DNA of 42,426 nucleotides, taken from contig DASQ01000102.1 of NCBI GenBank assembly GCA_002503885.1, forward strand, positions 1 through 42,426, written 5' to 3'. This DNA is from Methanoculleus marisnigri (GTDB lineage Archaea; Halobacteriota; Methanomicrobia; Methanomicrobiales; Methanoculleaceae). Each line of letters begins with the position of its first letter. Within the stretch, counting starts at the first letter, position 1. Below, piece after piece: positions 16,326 through 25,600 of this stretch. The position numbers and the translations under genes are program-made. The notes under the pieces are model-generated. The model did no database searches, was not told where the DNA came from, and saw only the letters and a list, made by a program, of their open reading frames with translations.

Positions 16326-16619
16326 ATGAAAACCCGCACCGAAGTCCTCGACAGCCTCCGGTCTCTGAAAGACGAGCTCAGGGAACGGTATCACGTCGAG
16401 CGTATCGCCCTCTTCGGATCGTATGCCCGTGAGGAACAGGGGGAGGGCAGCGATATCGACGTACTTGTCGAGTTCGGTCCCGGTGCGGATCTCTTCGATT
16501 TTGTCGGGCTGTCGCAGTACCTCGAGGAAAAACTCGGTTCCGGCGTGGATGTCGTGCCGGAGGCAGCACTCCGCCCGGAGATCCGCGGGCAGGTTACCCG
16601 GGACCTCCTCGTTGCATGA
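16326..16619 (+). CDS. MNT-type minimal nucleotidyltransferase (antitoxin)
   Basis: A 97-residue nucleotidyltransferase domain with LFGSYAREE (GS at 31-32) and GSDIDVLVEF (D43, D45). MNT proteins pair with HEPN RNases; the MNT partner can AMPylate the HEPN toxin and silence it. ATG 16326 is preferred over GTG 16317. The stop overlaps by 4 bases the start of a HEPN-like frame that ends after 28 residues, so the toxin is broken while this antitoxin looks complete. Confidence 0.88.
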   Translation: MKTRTEVLDSLRSLKDELRERYHVERIALFGSYAREEQGEGSDIDVLVEFGPGADLFDFVGLSQYLEEKLGSGVDVVPEAALRPEIRGQVTRDLLVA

Positions 16620-16702
16620 GAGCGTATGCCCTTTACCTCTCGGATATCGCCGGGGCTCTGGGTTGCCTCCCCGGGGCCATGCCCGACCTTCACGCGACAT
16701 GA
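16616..16702 (+). pseudogene. Truncated HEPN toxin partner of MNT
   Basis: The frame opens at an ATGA overlap and reads MRAYALYLSDIAGAL, which is the normal beginning of the HEPN partner, then diverges and stops after 28 residues. The RNase motif RX4-6H and all later helices are absent. Likely the product of deletion. Confidence 0.65.
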
Positions 16703-16836
16703 TAACGTCGCATGTCACACCCCGAGGAAAAAGATTGTCCCGGGAGAGGAACGTGGCATGCTCAGGGAATTGTCGGGATGACCTCCGGACAAACAGAAAC
16801 GGTAATCTGCCGATAACACTATCCTCTCCTCTAAGA

Positions 16837-17988
16837 ATGAAGGCGCTGGACTGGCTGGAGGAACATTTTCCCCGGGATTTCTTCGATGAAAGAATTGCAC
16901 TGAGAGCCCTCCGCCATCTGGGGTATCATGAAACGCGTGCCCTCTTCTCTGACGACTATGTGCTCCAGCGCACGTCTGAAGGGCGCTGGTATGAACTCCT
17001 TGTGTATGAGATTATGCTTGATCTCTCCTTAAAGACCGACGTAATACACTACATCGTGAAAAAGGGCGCCGATACACCGACCCCCTCTATCGGGATGCGC
17101 CACGGTCAGAACGGATTTTATTACTCGAAAGAAGGGAACCTGACCGTCAGAGGAAACGGGCAGACCATCGCCGAGATGGACCTCCTGTTTGTGGATAACC
17201 ACGGGAACACGGGCTTTGTCGAGGTGACCACCTCGGCAATGGACTTAAAGACGTTTCACCAGGAGGTCTGCTATAAGAAAAGGTTGCTGGGCTCTCTGCT
17301 CGGGCAAAAGACCGTACCTTTTGTTCTGGTCTCGTCGGTGGACGTCTCCCGGGATCCCGGCATCCTCAAAATAGCACAGGAACCTGACTGTCTCATCCTG
17401 ATCACCAGCCCGATCGAGGAGATACGGGGCCTGATCTACGAGGGGTCATTGCGAAGACGGCCGGAAAAACCGGCCCCTCATCCGAAATTCATCGACCTCA
17501 CCAGCATCTGCCCCGAGAATCGCTTCGACTACAAGAGGATCCATGATGGCAACAGAGATGCCGTCATCAGGGTTCTGCTCTCCAGCAACGAGGGTGGAAT
17601 TTCTGCGATCGCATCGGCCATCAATCCTCTTTCAAAGAAGATCATGCTGGGCACACTCAAGGAGTCCGGCATCGAAGCGCTGCTGCACGATAGAAGGATC
17701 AGAATAAAAGATGCTGTCCTTTACGCCGAGGATGTGAACCAACAGTTCAGCAGGGTGGTGATCGCATTTGACGTCCCCGCATACACGCCGGTCATATATT
17801 TCAAGTCGAAAGGAAAGGAAGAGTACCTGAAAGTCGTTCAGGATACCGCCGGGGATCTGGTGTTTCAGGATAAGCGGACGCCCGCACCCTATATGTCGGG
17901 GTTCTATGAGTGGCTCAACGACGATAAACCCACGGTCAATTCCCTGGTTGCAGAGAGATATGCGTCACTCTTTTTGAACGCAAACTGA
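16837..17988 (+). CDS. Unknown protein with a possible restriction-endonuclease-like core
   Basis: A 383-residue soluble protein that I do not recognise. ATG 16837 is chosen because upstream translation is low-complexity. The segment TIAEMDLLFVDNHGNTGFVE followed by VTTSAMDLKTFHQEVCYKKR has the E...D...E-V layout of a PD-(D/E)XK nuclease, but the expected lysine after VEV is threonine, so activity is uncertain. The C-terminal half (about 230-383) has a winged-helix-like stretch around ISAIASAINPLSKKIMLGTL, suggesting DNA binding. It sits between the MNT locus and a hydrolase, at the edge of the defence region, so a DNA-related role is a reasonable guess. Confidence 0.6.
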   Translation: MKALDWLEEHFPRDFFDERIALRALRHLGYHETRALFSDDYVLQRTSEGRWYELLVYEIMLDLSLKTDVIHYIVKKGADTPTPSIGMRHGQNGFYYSKEGNLTVRGNGQTIAEMDLLFVDNHGNTGFVEVTTSAMDLKTFHQEVCYKKRLLGSLLGQKTVPFVLVSSVDVSRDPGILKIAQEPDCLILITSPIEEIRGLIYEGSLRRRPEKPAPHPKFIDLTSICPENRFDYKRIHDGNRDAVIRVLLSSNEGGISAIASAINPLSKKIMLGTLKESGIEALLHDRRIRIKDAVLYAEDVNQQFSRVVIAFDVPAYTPVIYFKSKGKEEYLKVVQDTAGDLVFQDKRTPAPYMSGFYEWLNDDKPTVNSLVAERYASLFLNAN

Positions 17989-18272
17989 ATGGGGCATTTC
18001 TCGCACCGGATGCACAGATTTCCCGCTGGAAGACGGGAGAAGGCCGATCATCACGACGTTCGAGGTGGCCGAGGGTGCCCGGGCATAAATCTGTCTCGGG
18101 CGAGACGGTGATCAAGATACTCTCGAAACAGTCATCTGAAATTCTTTGCCCTCCAATAGCGCATCTCACTCCAGTTCGGACTCATGCGGTAGACCAGAGC
18201 TAGCGGTCACGAAGGCGCGGAAGCGCTCCTCGCTCGTAGTTATTAATACCATTCCTGCACCAGGAGTGCATC

Positions 18273-19259
18273 ATGACGCTCATATCCGAGGAGGTCGCGT
18301 GGGACGTGGACGGGATCTCTGTCCGGGGCACCCTGACCCGGCCTGTGGGCATGGGTCCTCACCCGGGAATCGTCTTCGTCGCCGGGAGCGGACCGACCGA
18401 CCGTGACTGGTGCTCCCCACTGCTATCCGGGACCAATTGCAGCGGCCGCCTGATGGCCGAGGCCCTTACCCGTGAAGGGTTCATGACGTTGCGCTACGAC
18501 AAGCGGGCCTCCGGACCGCATGCGCAGGAGAACGCCCGCCGGCTCGTGGGCAGGATCAGCATGCAGAGCCATCTCGACGAACTGATAGGCGCCATCGACA
18601 CTCTGCGCTCAGACGGCGATGTGGATCCCGCCCGGCTGTTCGTGCTGACCAGCAGCGAAGGAGCCATCCACGCCCTGCACTACCAGCTGCAGGCGACGGA
18701 CCGGCGATTCGCAGGCCTCGTGCTCACCGGCGCCCCCGGCCGTTCCATCGGGCAGGTGGCCCGCAGCCAGATCCTTGCCCAGACAGCAAACCTGGAAAAC
18801 GGTGATCTCCTGATGAACGAGTATGATGCCGCCATCGCCGCTTTCATGGCCGACGAGCCGGTGACGCCCGATCCGTCTCTCCCGGAAGGGATGAGGGGTC
18901 TGCTCCTCAGTCTGACGGCTCCCGTCAACCTGCCATTCTCGCGGGAGCTCTGGTCGAGCGATCCGGCTGCCCTCATCGCGAAGGTGACGGAACCCGTCCT
19001 CGTCGTTATCGGGAAGAAGGATATCCAGGCCGACTGGCAGGCAGACGGCGGCGCACTGGAGAGTGCGGCTGCCCGGGGCGGCAACGTCACGTTTGCATAC
19101 CCGCCCGATGCGGACCATGTGCTGAAGCATGAGGAGAAACCGCGGGATGCGCTCGTCGCCGCCGACGTCGGAGCACGCTACAACAGCGAAGGGCGCGGAC
19201 TTGACCCGGAGGCACTCGGCGTGATCGTGGACTGGCTTAGCGGACAGGGCCGGCGGTGA
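18273..19259 (+). CDS. Alpha/beta hydrolase
   Basis: A 328-residue alpha/beta hydrolase. The oxyanion region is VFVAGSGPTDRDW, the nucleophile elbow is probably LTSSEGAIHAL, and the late histidine is in DADHVLKHEEKP with acid in IGKKDIQAD. The GSGPTDRD motif is shared with acyl-peptidase/dienelactone hydrolase-like esterases. Substrate unknown. ATG 18273 has GGAG seven bases upstream. No signal peptide. The 3' end overlaps a degraded DUF1016 gene on the other strand. Confidence 0.82.
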   Translation: MTLISEEVAWDVDGISVRGTLTRPVGMGPHPGIVFVAGSGPTDRDWCSPLLSGTNCSGRLMAEALTREGFMTLRYDKRASGPHAQENARRLVGRISMQSHLDELIGAIDTLRSDGDVDPARLFVLTSSEGAIHALHYQLQATDRRFAGLVLTGAPGRSIGQVARSQILAQTANLENGDLLMNEYDAAIAAFMADEPVTPDPSLPEGMRGLLLSLTAPVNLPFSRELWSSDPAALIAKVTEPVLVVIGKKDIQADWQADGGALESAAARGGNVTFAYPPDADHVLKHEEKPRDALVAADVGARYNSEGRGLDPEALGVIVDWLSGQGRR

Positions 19260-19564
19260 ACCGCGCAAGTTGTGCGAGTTTTTCAGAACCGGCATATGCT
19301 TCGAAAAACGACTTCATACGCCAGAGATTGGAGGCAGAAAAGCCGCCGATACCGCGAAACTCCTTTTGCAGATCTCCAACCAGTTGTTGGACAATTGACT
19401 TTCCCCGGGTGTCGCCACTCCATGATCATCCTGCCGATATCCCGGTACAGGCCGACCAGTTCCTTGTTGACCGCCCTGAGCGCCCGGTACCGGGCGGCAC
19501 GAATGCGCTCTTTGACCTCGACAAGCAGCGAGCCGTAATCCTCCGGCAGTTTAGAGACCGTCAT
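19237..19564 (-). pseudogene. DUF1016 (YhcG-like nuclease) N-terminal fragment, frameshifted
   Basis: From ATG 19564 the frame reads KERIRAARYRALRAVNKELV, then GLYRDIGRMIMEW, the typical DUF1016 N terminus. Near 19445 the homology moves by one base into the frame GKSIVQQLVGDLQKEF, then FSASNLWRMKSFFEAYAGSE, and stops at 19237. The C-terminal PD-(D/E)XK nuclease domain is entirely missing, cut off at the 3' end of the hydrolase gene. DUF1016 genes often sit in type I restriction loci. Confidence 0.7.
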
Positions 19565-19743
19565 ACCCCGAGTTCCTCGAAGTTCTTCTTGATCGTCGCC
19601 GCCAGCCCCACGGCCTCGTCGAGGTGCTTGCCGGTCGCCGGGGGGGCCGCGGAGGATCGCGTTCTTCGGGCTGCCACCCTGAATGGCCGGGCGGGCGAGG
19701 AGGGCGAGTTCACGGATCTGGGCGTCGCGATGGTGGAGCTCTA
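19561..19743 (-). pseudogene. Remnant of an unidentified gene upstream of DUF1016
   Basis: The fragment reads ELHHRDAQIRELALLARPAI, then SPKNAILRGPP, and after a one-base shift in a run of seven C it reads ATGKHLDEAVGLAATIKKNF and EELGV before a TGA that overlaps the DUF1016 ATG. With six C the two parts join as RGPPATGK, which resembles a degenerate P-loop of a McrB-like ATPase, while the end resembles the C terminus of methylase subunits. I cannot decide the family. Confidence 0.35.
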
Positions 19744-20167
19744 AATTTAAAGAAACCAGCGGCAAAGGGCACCCTGATTTATGACTCGAGGAAATTTGGG
19801 GATATCGGGTAAATCAAGCGAATGCTTCTAAAATGGATCAGGTGAGCCCATTTGGCGTATAGTATAAAAGTGGGGGTCCGTGTTCACGCCATCTGCTCGC
19901 GGGCGATCCCCCTCCCCGCGAGAATCTCCCGCAGGTGCTCCCGTCCGCTCGGCTCCGGGATCTCCCGTCCCTCCCTAAACTCCCGGAAAATTTAGACGCA
20001 TTGTTCCACCAATCCCGTTATAAACCCCTTTTTCGGAAATATCTCTGTAATTCTATTAGAATCGAAAGGCCGAGCGGATCACAGTGCCTAAATTTTATAG
20101 GCACATTATGCCTCAGCAAGTGGGACATAAAGGGGAGAAATGAAGCGGATAATGGTGAAAGGAGCCA
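19744..20167. other. Degenerate region between pseudogenes, 424 bases
   Basis: No intact gene. At 19884-19990 on the minus strand a short frame reads FREFREGREIPEPSGREHLR and ends AREQMA, which looks like the C terminus of a HicB-type antitoxin. At 20084-20104 there is a 7-bp inverted repeat (GTGCCTA, 7-base loop, TAGGCAC). The 19990-20160 part is AT-rich. Confidence 0.4.
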
Positions 20168-20388
20168 CTATCGTGAGAGTAGATGGCCCCATGCACCTAA
20201 TCGCTGCGGGAGGTTAGGTCCCTCCTCCCAGACAGCATCAATCCAGAGGCCGATAGCCACCTTCACTTCGGAGAGTGCCTCCTCTTCGGTCTCGCCGAAC
20301 GCGGAGCAGCCAGCAAGTTCCGGGACGACGGCGATGAACCCCCGTCCTCGTCGCTGAAGAAGATCTCGATTGCGTAGTTATGCGGCAT
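20168..20388 (-). pseudogene. HicB-family antitoxin, frameshifted in a G run
   Basis: ATG 20388 starts MPHNYAIEIFFSDEDGG, then the frame is lost at a run of five G; one more G would continue FIAVVPELAGCSAFGETEEE, then ALSEVKVAIGLWIDAVWEEG, a classic HicB partial RNase H fold. The C terminus is abnormal, and a HicB-like tail appears separately at 19884-19990. The gene directly follows abiEii. The companion HicA toxin is not seen. A base-call error in the homopolymer cannot be excluded. Confidence 0.65.
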
Positions 20389-20389
20389 C

Positions 20390-21202
20390 TCAATCGCTCC
20401 GACCTTGCGGAACCTCATCGGGCTGTTGAGTGTACAGTTCGACACAATCCAACGCCCATTCAAACGCCTCCTCAAAATTCGGAACAGCCTTCATCTGATG
20501 CCGGAGCGATGCGTTCCATGATGCTGAGAACCGGTTACGCCTCCCCGCGAGCACGGAGTTGTCCGGCACGACCTCCTTGCATTCGCATTTCCGGTGGAGA
20601 ATGCTCCTCACGGCGTCCGGGTTCACGCGGTCGGCCAGGTGCCGGATATCGTAGATATCGCGCGGACGTATCCGCTGGAAGAGAGAGCGGATCTTCTCGG
20701 CCATGATCTCCTCCAGGCAGTAACAGGTTACCCCGGCGGTGAGTCTGTCTGAGTACGGGTGGTAGATCCGCCTCTTCTCAACGGGGAGCAGAACGCTTTC
20801 GTTATTCATGGTCGTGAGGTCGACGATGATCTTGGTCGGGGTGGATGCGTTCATAGGGATGATCCTGAACAAGGCCGTCGCCCGGAACCCGGTTGTCGTC
20901 TCGATGATGTCGATATCCTCCTCGAACCTGATGCCGCTCTCCTCTCGCGCACGGGATACCGCATCCTTCACCGTCTCCCGCAGGGTCTCCTTTTCGTACG
21001 GCTCCAGCAGGGTGAAATCGAGATCGTCCGAGAAGCGGTAGTTCTCGATGAAGACTTTCCGGATCCCTGTCCCCCCTTTCAGCGCCATGGGGAGGGCGCT
21101 CAGATGAGCGAGGAGCCAGTTCTGTGCATAGTCCCGCTCGATAGTCGATGGGGGAACCCCGAAGGCACGGGCGGCCTCTTTAATCTCCACAATCGGTATC
21201 AC
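20390..21202 (-). CDS. abiEii: AbiEii-family nucleotidyltransferase toxin
   Basis: A 270-residue protein with the family motifs LKGGTGIRKVF (KGGT at 42-45) and YRFSDDLDFTL (D60, D62), and later CYCLEEIMAEKIRSL and RPRDIYDIRHL. AbiEii toxins are nucleotidyltransferases of type IV toxin-antitoxin systems; relatives add nucleotides to tRNA ends and arrest growth after phage infection. It starts with GTG at 21202, overlapping the stop of abiEi by 4 bases. Looks complete. Confidence 0.88.
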   Translation of the reverse strand: MIPIVEIKEAARAFGVPPSTIERDYAQNWLLAHLSALPMALKGGTGIRKVFIENYRFSDDLDFTLLEPYEKETLRETVKDAVSRAREESGIRFEEDIDIIETTTGFRATALFRIIPMNASTPTKIIVDLTTMNNESVLLPVEKRRIYHPYSDRLTAGVTCYCLEEIMAEKIRSLFQRIRPRDIYDIRHLADRVNPDAVRSILHRKCECKEVVPDNSVLAGRRNRFSASWNASLRHQMKAVPNFEEAFEWALDCVELYTQQPDEVPQGRSD

Positions 21203-21957
21203 TCGGAGTTCTCCTGAAGTGTAATCTCGGTGTTGATGACCAGCCGCCACCTCGGATCGTTCTCTCCCTGGTGCGGCATCGTAGGATCGAGGAGGAGATA
21301 CCTCCTGGACGTCGGGAGAGGTAGATCCAGTGGGATACCCATCTGTTCGCTCAGATACCCGAGCCTCCGGACAACAGCGTTGTTCCCGAGCTGCTGCGCG
21401 TATCGACCCAGGGTCTCGCGATCCAGTGATGCGCTCTCCAGCGCCTTTGCGACCTCGACGATCCCTCCCGCGTATTCGGGTCTGTCGAGGCAGTCGATCA
21501 CCGTCTTCTCCCTGTCGGTGACGGTGACCGATATCTCCTCGATCCATTCCTTCTTGAACCCGAAGAACTTCTCCGGCTTTACCCGCACGATCCGGTAGTC
21601 CACGCCGAATACCTCGATCTGGTTCTTCTTCTTCCGCGCCGTCGTCTGGACAAAGACCGTTATCGGGATCTGCTCTGTCAGGCCGTGGTAGTGGAGAGCG
21701 CTCCAGTATGCAATCGCGGACGGCCGGACGAGGTGCGATGCAATCACGAACTCGTGGAGCGTATACTTGCCCTTTTCGCTCTCTAGCGGGATTATCAGAT
21801 ATTTCCCCCTCTCGATCCGCTCGACGAAGCCCCGATCTTCCCACCGGGAGAGCATCACTGAAAGCACGCTCTTCGGGATCTCTGTCTGCCGGTGCAGTTG
21901 TTCGAGGGTGAATACCTGTCCGTTGCGGGCGATGGACTTCAGGATCTCAATTGTCAC
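21199..21957 (-). CDS. abiEi: AbiEi-family antitoxin / transcriptional repressor
   Basis: A winged-helix N-terminal domain (TLEQLHRQTEIPKSVLSVML) and an AbiEi antitoxin domain (HEFVIASHLVRPSAIAYWSA, TVTDREKTVIDCL). It neutralises AbiEii and represses its own promoter. I start at GTG 21957 (252 residues) because GAGAGG lies 6 bases upstream and because starts farther upstream would lie within the 8-bp inverted repeat operator at 21983-22022; an ATG-equivalent at 22062 is open but less likely. Coupled to abiEii by a GTGA overlap. Confidence 0.85.
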   Translation of the reverse strand: MTIEILKSIARNGQVFTLEQLHRQTEIPKSVLSVMLSRWEDRGFVERIERGKYLIIPLESEKGKYTLHEFVIASHLVRPSAIAYWSALHYHGLTEQIPITVFVQTTARKKKNQIEVFGVDYRIVRVKPEKFFGFKKEWIEEISVTVTDREKTVIDCLDRPEYAGGIVEVAKALESASLDRETLGRYAQQLGNNAVVRRLGYLSEQMGIPLDLPLPTSRRYLLLDPTMPHQGENDPRWRLVINTEITLQENSE

Positions 21958-21982
21958 TTGCCGCCTCTCACTTTCCTCATCT

Positions 21983-22022
21983 AGTACACCAACCTTATCA
22001 TAATTGTTAATTTCGGTGTACT
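21983..22022 (-). promoter_or_regulatory. Inverted-repeat operator of abiE
   Basis: AGTACACC (21983-21990) and GGTGTACT (22015-22022) form a perfect 8-bp inverted repeat with a 24-base AT-rich spacer that can hold the TATA box. It lies directly upstream of abiEi. Known AbiEi proteins bind inverted repeats in their own promoter, which fits. Confidence 0.6.
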
Positions 22023-22111
22023 GGATGGTGATCGCCCTCCCTGTTAAAACGCAGAAACGCAATCGTACTGTATCTCTGGATCGGAATAAGCGAGATATCC
22101 GGCCTTCCAGT

Positions 22112-22156
22112 TCATTCGGGGGGCATGTGACGGAGAAAAATCTCGTTATGTCTCAC
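22112..22156 (-). pseudogene. Stub of a HEPN (HepT-like) toxin
   Basis: A GTG overlapping the end of the MNT gene opens the frame VRHNEIFLRHMPPE and stops after 14 codons. The first 11 residues match the beginning of HepT/DUF86 HEPN proteins. The rest of the toxin is gone. Confidence 0.6.
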
Positions 22157-22466
22157 ACCAGACCACCTCGCTCTCCACATCCTGCCGGATGAGAGGATCG
22201 ATCCCTCCGACGGTGAGCAGGTCGACCTTCCGCCCGTAGAGTTCCTCCAGGAAATCGGCGAGCGCTGAAAAGTTCCGGAATGTAAGGTGGTCCGGCGACA
22301 GCTCGACCAGCACATCCACATCGCTCTCCGGCCGGTCATCGCCCCGGGCAGTCGACCCGAATATGCCGATCTTCGTAACGCCGAAACGGTTCCGAATCTC
22401 CGGGAGCACTGCTTCGAGCTTCGCGACGAACTCGCTCTTCTCCTCACGCTGTGCCCGGACTGCCAT
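22146..22466 (-). CDS. MNT-type minimal nucleotidyltransferase (antitoxin), second copy
   Basis: A 106-residue MNT protein: KIGIFGSTARGDD (G37, S38) and ESDVDVLVEL (D49, D51). It has the same role as the copy at 16326 but is clearly divergent in sequence. ATG 22466 is chosen; GGAGG lies 13 bases upstream, so the start is not certain. The HEPN partner that should follow is cut to 14 codons. It lies just after hsdR on the same strand. Confidence 0.86.
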   Translation of the reverse strand: MAVRAQREEKSEFVAKLEAVLPEIRNRFGVTKIGIFGSTARGDDRPESDVDVLVELSPDHLTFRNFSALADFLEELYGRKVDLLTVGGIDPLIRQDVESEVVWCET

Positions 22467-22592
22467 ATGGATTCTCTTTTCCTCCCGATCGTGCCTGGGG
22501 GTGAGGAGATAATGAATGTTATCGTTCCCCGCCAACAGCAGGGTGTCGATCCGCGAGACAGAGGCGGGGCACCCTAAGTTTGGGGAGCCGCA

Positions 22593-22607
22593 GGTGCAAG
22601 TTGCACC
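22593..22607. repeat. Interrupted palindrome after hsdR
   Basis: GGTGCAAGTTGCACC, two 7-base arms around one central base, immediately after the hsdR stop. It may be an operator for the MNT gene or part of a terminator. There is no strong T run beside it. Confidence 0.3.
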
Positions 22608-22615
22608 CGGGCAGA

Positions 22616-25600
22616 CTAGACTTTCGCTTCGGTGTATGTCAGCGCGAATATAGCATCAGACAACCATCGCCGGAACCCTTCGTTGTCACTGAACTGTTTG
22701 AAGAGTTCCGTGTCGTCCTTGAGCAGAGCGGTCATCACACGAAGCAGCGCCTTGTCGTGCTCGATGCGGGCGTTCTGCTTATCGGAGTTCTTGCGGGCGT
22801 TCTGGTATGCCCTGTCGGCAGCAACCCTGGCCGGGATCTCTTCGGTGAGTAGACGATGGACCCGGTCAGCGTCGCTCCAGGGGATGTTGCCGAAGTGGTC
22901 GTTGAATATCTTGAGGATGCTTGAGAGCCTGTCAAGCTCCGGCTCAGGCTTGCGTCCCCCACCGCTGGTGGGGACCGGATCGATCAGGGCGTCCGCATCA
23001 GGGAGCTGGATCGCTATTGCGGCCTTTTTCTCGACCCGGTAACTGTCCATATCTATCATCTCAAGGATACCCTTCGAAAGGTCTTCCTCCCGGGGTGCAG
23101 GGAGCCCGGGCACCAGGAGGTTCAAAAGTATTGAGAGTTTCTCCCACTCAGCGTTGGTATAGGGGAGGATAGAGGCGAGGAAGCCGTAGGTACGGATAAA
23201 AGCCTTGGCTTTGCTTTTGAAGTCCACCTGACTATCCTCATCGAGGGTTTCTTTGTAGGTGTCAATGCAGGTATTGAGGATCGGGTCGAGCCGGTCTCTA
23301 TCCGCGTCGTCCAGGTATAACTCAACCAGTGTCTCTACCTGGTCCGGCGTGTAGACCTGATAGTTGTCGAGTTCCCCTTTCAAATCGTGCAGTTTATTCG
23401 GATCGGTCTCCTCAGAGAGGATTGTTGTGCGATAATAGTCGGAGAACGCCTCGTGAATGGTGTCGGAGTCGTTCATGAAGTCGAGCACGAAGGTGTCATG
23501 CTTCAGCGGGTTCGCCCGGTTCAGGCGGGAGAGCGTCTGCACAGCCTTGATGCCCGAGAGCATCTTGTCCACGTACATGGTGTGGAGCAGCGGCTCGTCA
23601 TAGCCGGTCTGGAACTTATCGGCACATATCAGGAACCGGTACGGATGTTCCTGTATCTTATCGACGATCTTGTTCGAGGGGAACCCGTTGAGCGAGGCTT
23701 CGGTCACTTTTGTGCCGCCATACTCATGCTCGCCTGAGAAGGCGACGATAGCCCGGTATGGACTCCTGCGCTCTATCAGGTACTCCTGGATAGCATGGTA
23801 ATACTGGATGGCGCGTTCGATGCCGCTCGTCACCACCATCGCCCGTGCCTCTCCGCCGATCCTCCCGAGCCCGATCACCTGCTCATGGAAGTGGTCCACC
23901 ACGATCTCGGCCTTGAGCCGGATAGCATGGTCGTGGCTCTCGACGTAACGGCGGAGTTTCTTCTTCACCCGCTTGGTGTCGAACTCCGGGTCTCCTTCGA
24001 CCGTCTTGACCAGCCGGTAGTAACTGTTCACCGGGGTGTAACTCTTCAGAACATCGAAGATGAAACCCTCCTGTATCGCCTGCTTCATAGTGTAACTGTG
24101 GAAAGGCCGGTGCATGATCTGCCCGCCTTCCTCAAACGGCTCGCCGAAGAGTTCCAGGGTCTTGTTCTTGGGCGTGGCGGTGAAGGCGAAGTAGCTCGCG
24201 TTGGGCAGGAGCTTGCGCGACTCCATGATGCGGTTGATGGCATCCTCGGGAGTTTCATCCTCTTCCGCGGCCCCGGCCCTGGAGAGCGCCATGCTGACGG
24301 CTGTCGATGTCTTTCCACCCTGGCTTGAGTGTGCCTCGTCGATGACGATGGCGAAGCGGCGGCCCCGGTGCTCGCCTCCGATCTCATCGAGGATAAAGGG
24401 GAACTTCTGGACGGTGGTGATGATGATCTTCTTATTGGCCTCGATGAACCGGCGGAGATCGCCGGAGCGCTCGGCATGGCCCACCGTCGAGGAGACCTGG
24501 GCGAACTGCTTGATGGTGTCCCGTATCTGCTGGTCAAGGATGCGCCGGTCAGTGACGACGATGATGGAATCGAAGACTTCCTTCTCATTCCTTTTGAGAC
24601 CAATGAGCTGGTGGGCGAGCCAGGCGATAGAGTTCGACTTGCCGCTGCCTGCCGAGTGCTGGATCAGGTAGCGTCGACCGGCACCAACCTGCCCGGCGTG
24701 GGCGAGGAGTTTACGAACTACGTCGAGCTGGTGGTAGCGCGGAAAGATCTGTTCACGTCGTTTTCTGCCGGTCTTTTCGTCTTTTTTCTCGACGATCTGT
24801 GCGTAGTTCTCCAGGATATCGGTCAGGCTCTCACGGGTGAGGACGTGTTTCCAGAGGAAGTCCGTTTCGAGCCCGTACGGGTTCGGGGGGTTGCCGGCAC
24901 CGTCGTTGTAGCCCAGGTTGAAGGGGAGGAACCACGACGTCTTCCCCGCAAGATGGGTGCAAAAACGCACCCCGTGTTCGTCCACGGCAAAGTGCGCGAC
25001 GCAGCGACCGAACTCGAAGAGTTTCTCCCGCGGGTCGCGGTCGCGCTTGTACTGCTGGACCGCGTCCTCGACGGTCTGTTTGGTCAGGTTGTTCTTCAAC
25101 TCGAACGTGGCGACCGGCAGGCCGTTGATGAAGAGGCAGAGGTCGAGGGCATACCGTGTTTCGTCACGGCTGTAGCGGAGCTGGCGCGTGACGCTGAACC
25201 GGTTGAGGGCATAGCGTTCGGCAGCCTTGGCGTTGCCCGACGAGGGGGTGCCGTAAAAGAGGTCGATGTGGTGCGGACCGTGCTTGAGCCCGCTGCGCAG
25301 CACGTCGATGGTGCCGCGCCTGGCGATCTCGCCCTGGAGCCTGGCGAGGAACTTGCGCCGGGCGGGGTTGTCGCTGTTGAGTTCGAGCACTTCGGCAACC
25401 TCGGGCTGTGTCGCACGCAGAAAACTGGAGAACTGCGCGAGGTCGACGCAGTACTCGCGGTCGTAGTCGCCGGGGCGGCCGCAGATGTACCCGGCACCAC
25501 CATAGGGGGCTGGTGGGTAGGCTACCGTGCCGCCGCTCTGGTCTGCGTCGCAGGGTGCGCCGGTCAATGCGGTGCAGATCAAGCGTTCGAGGCCGCGTTC

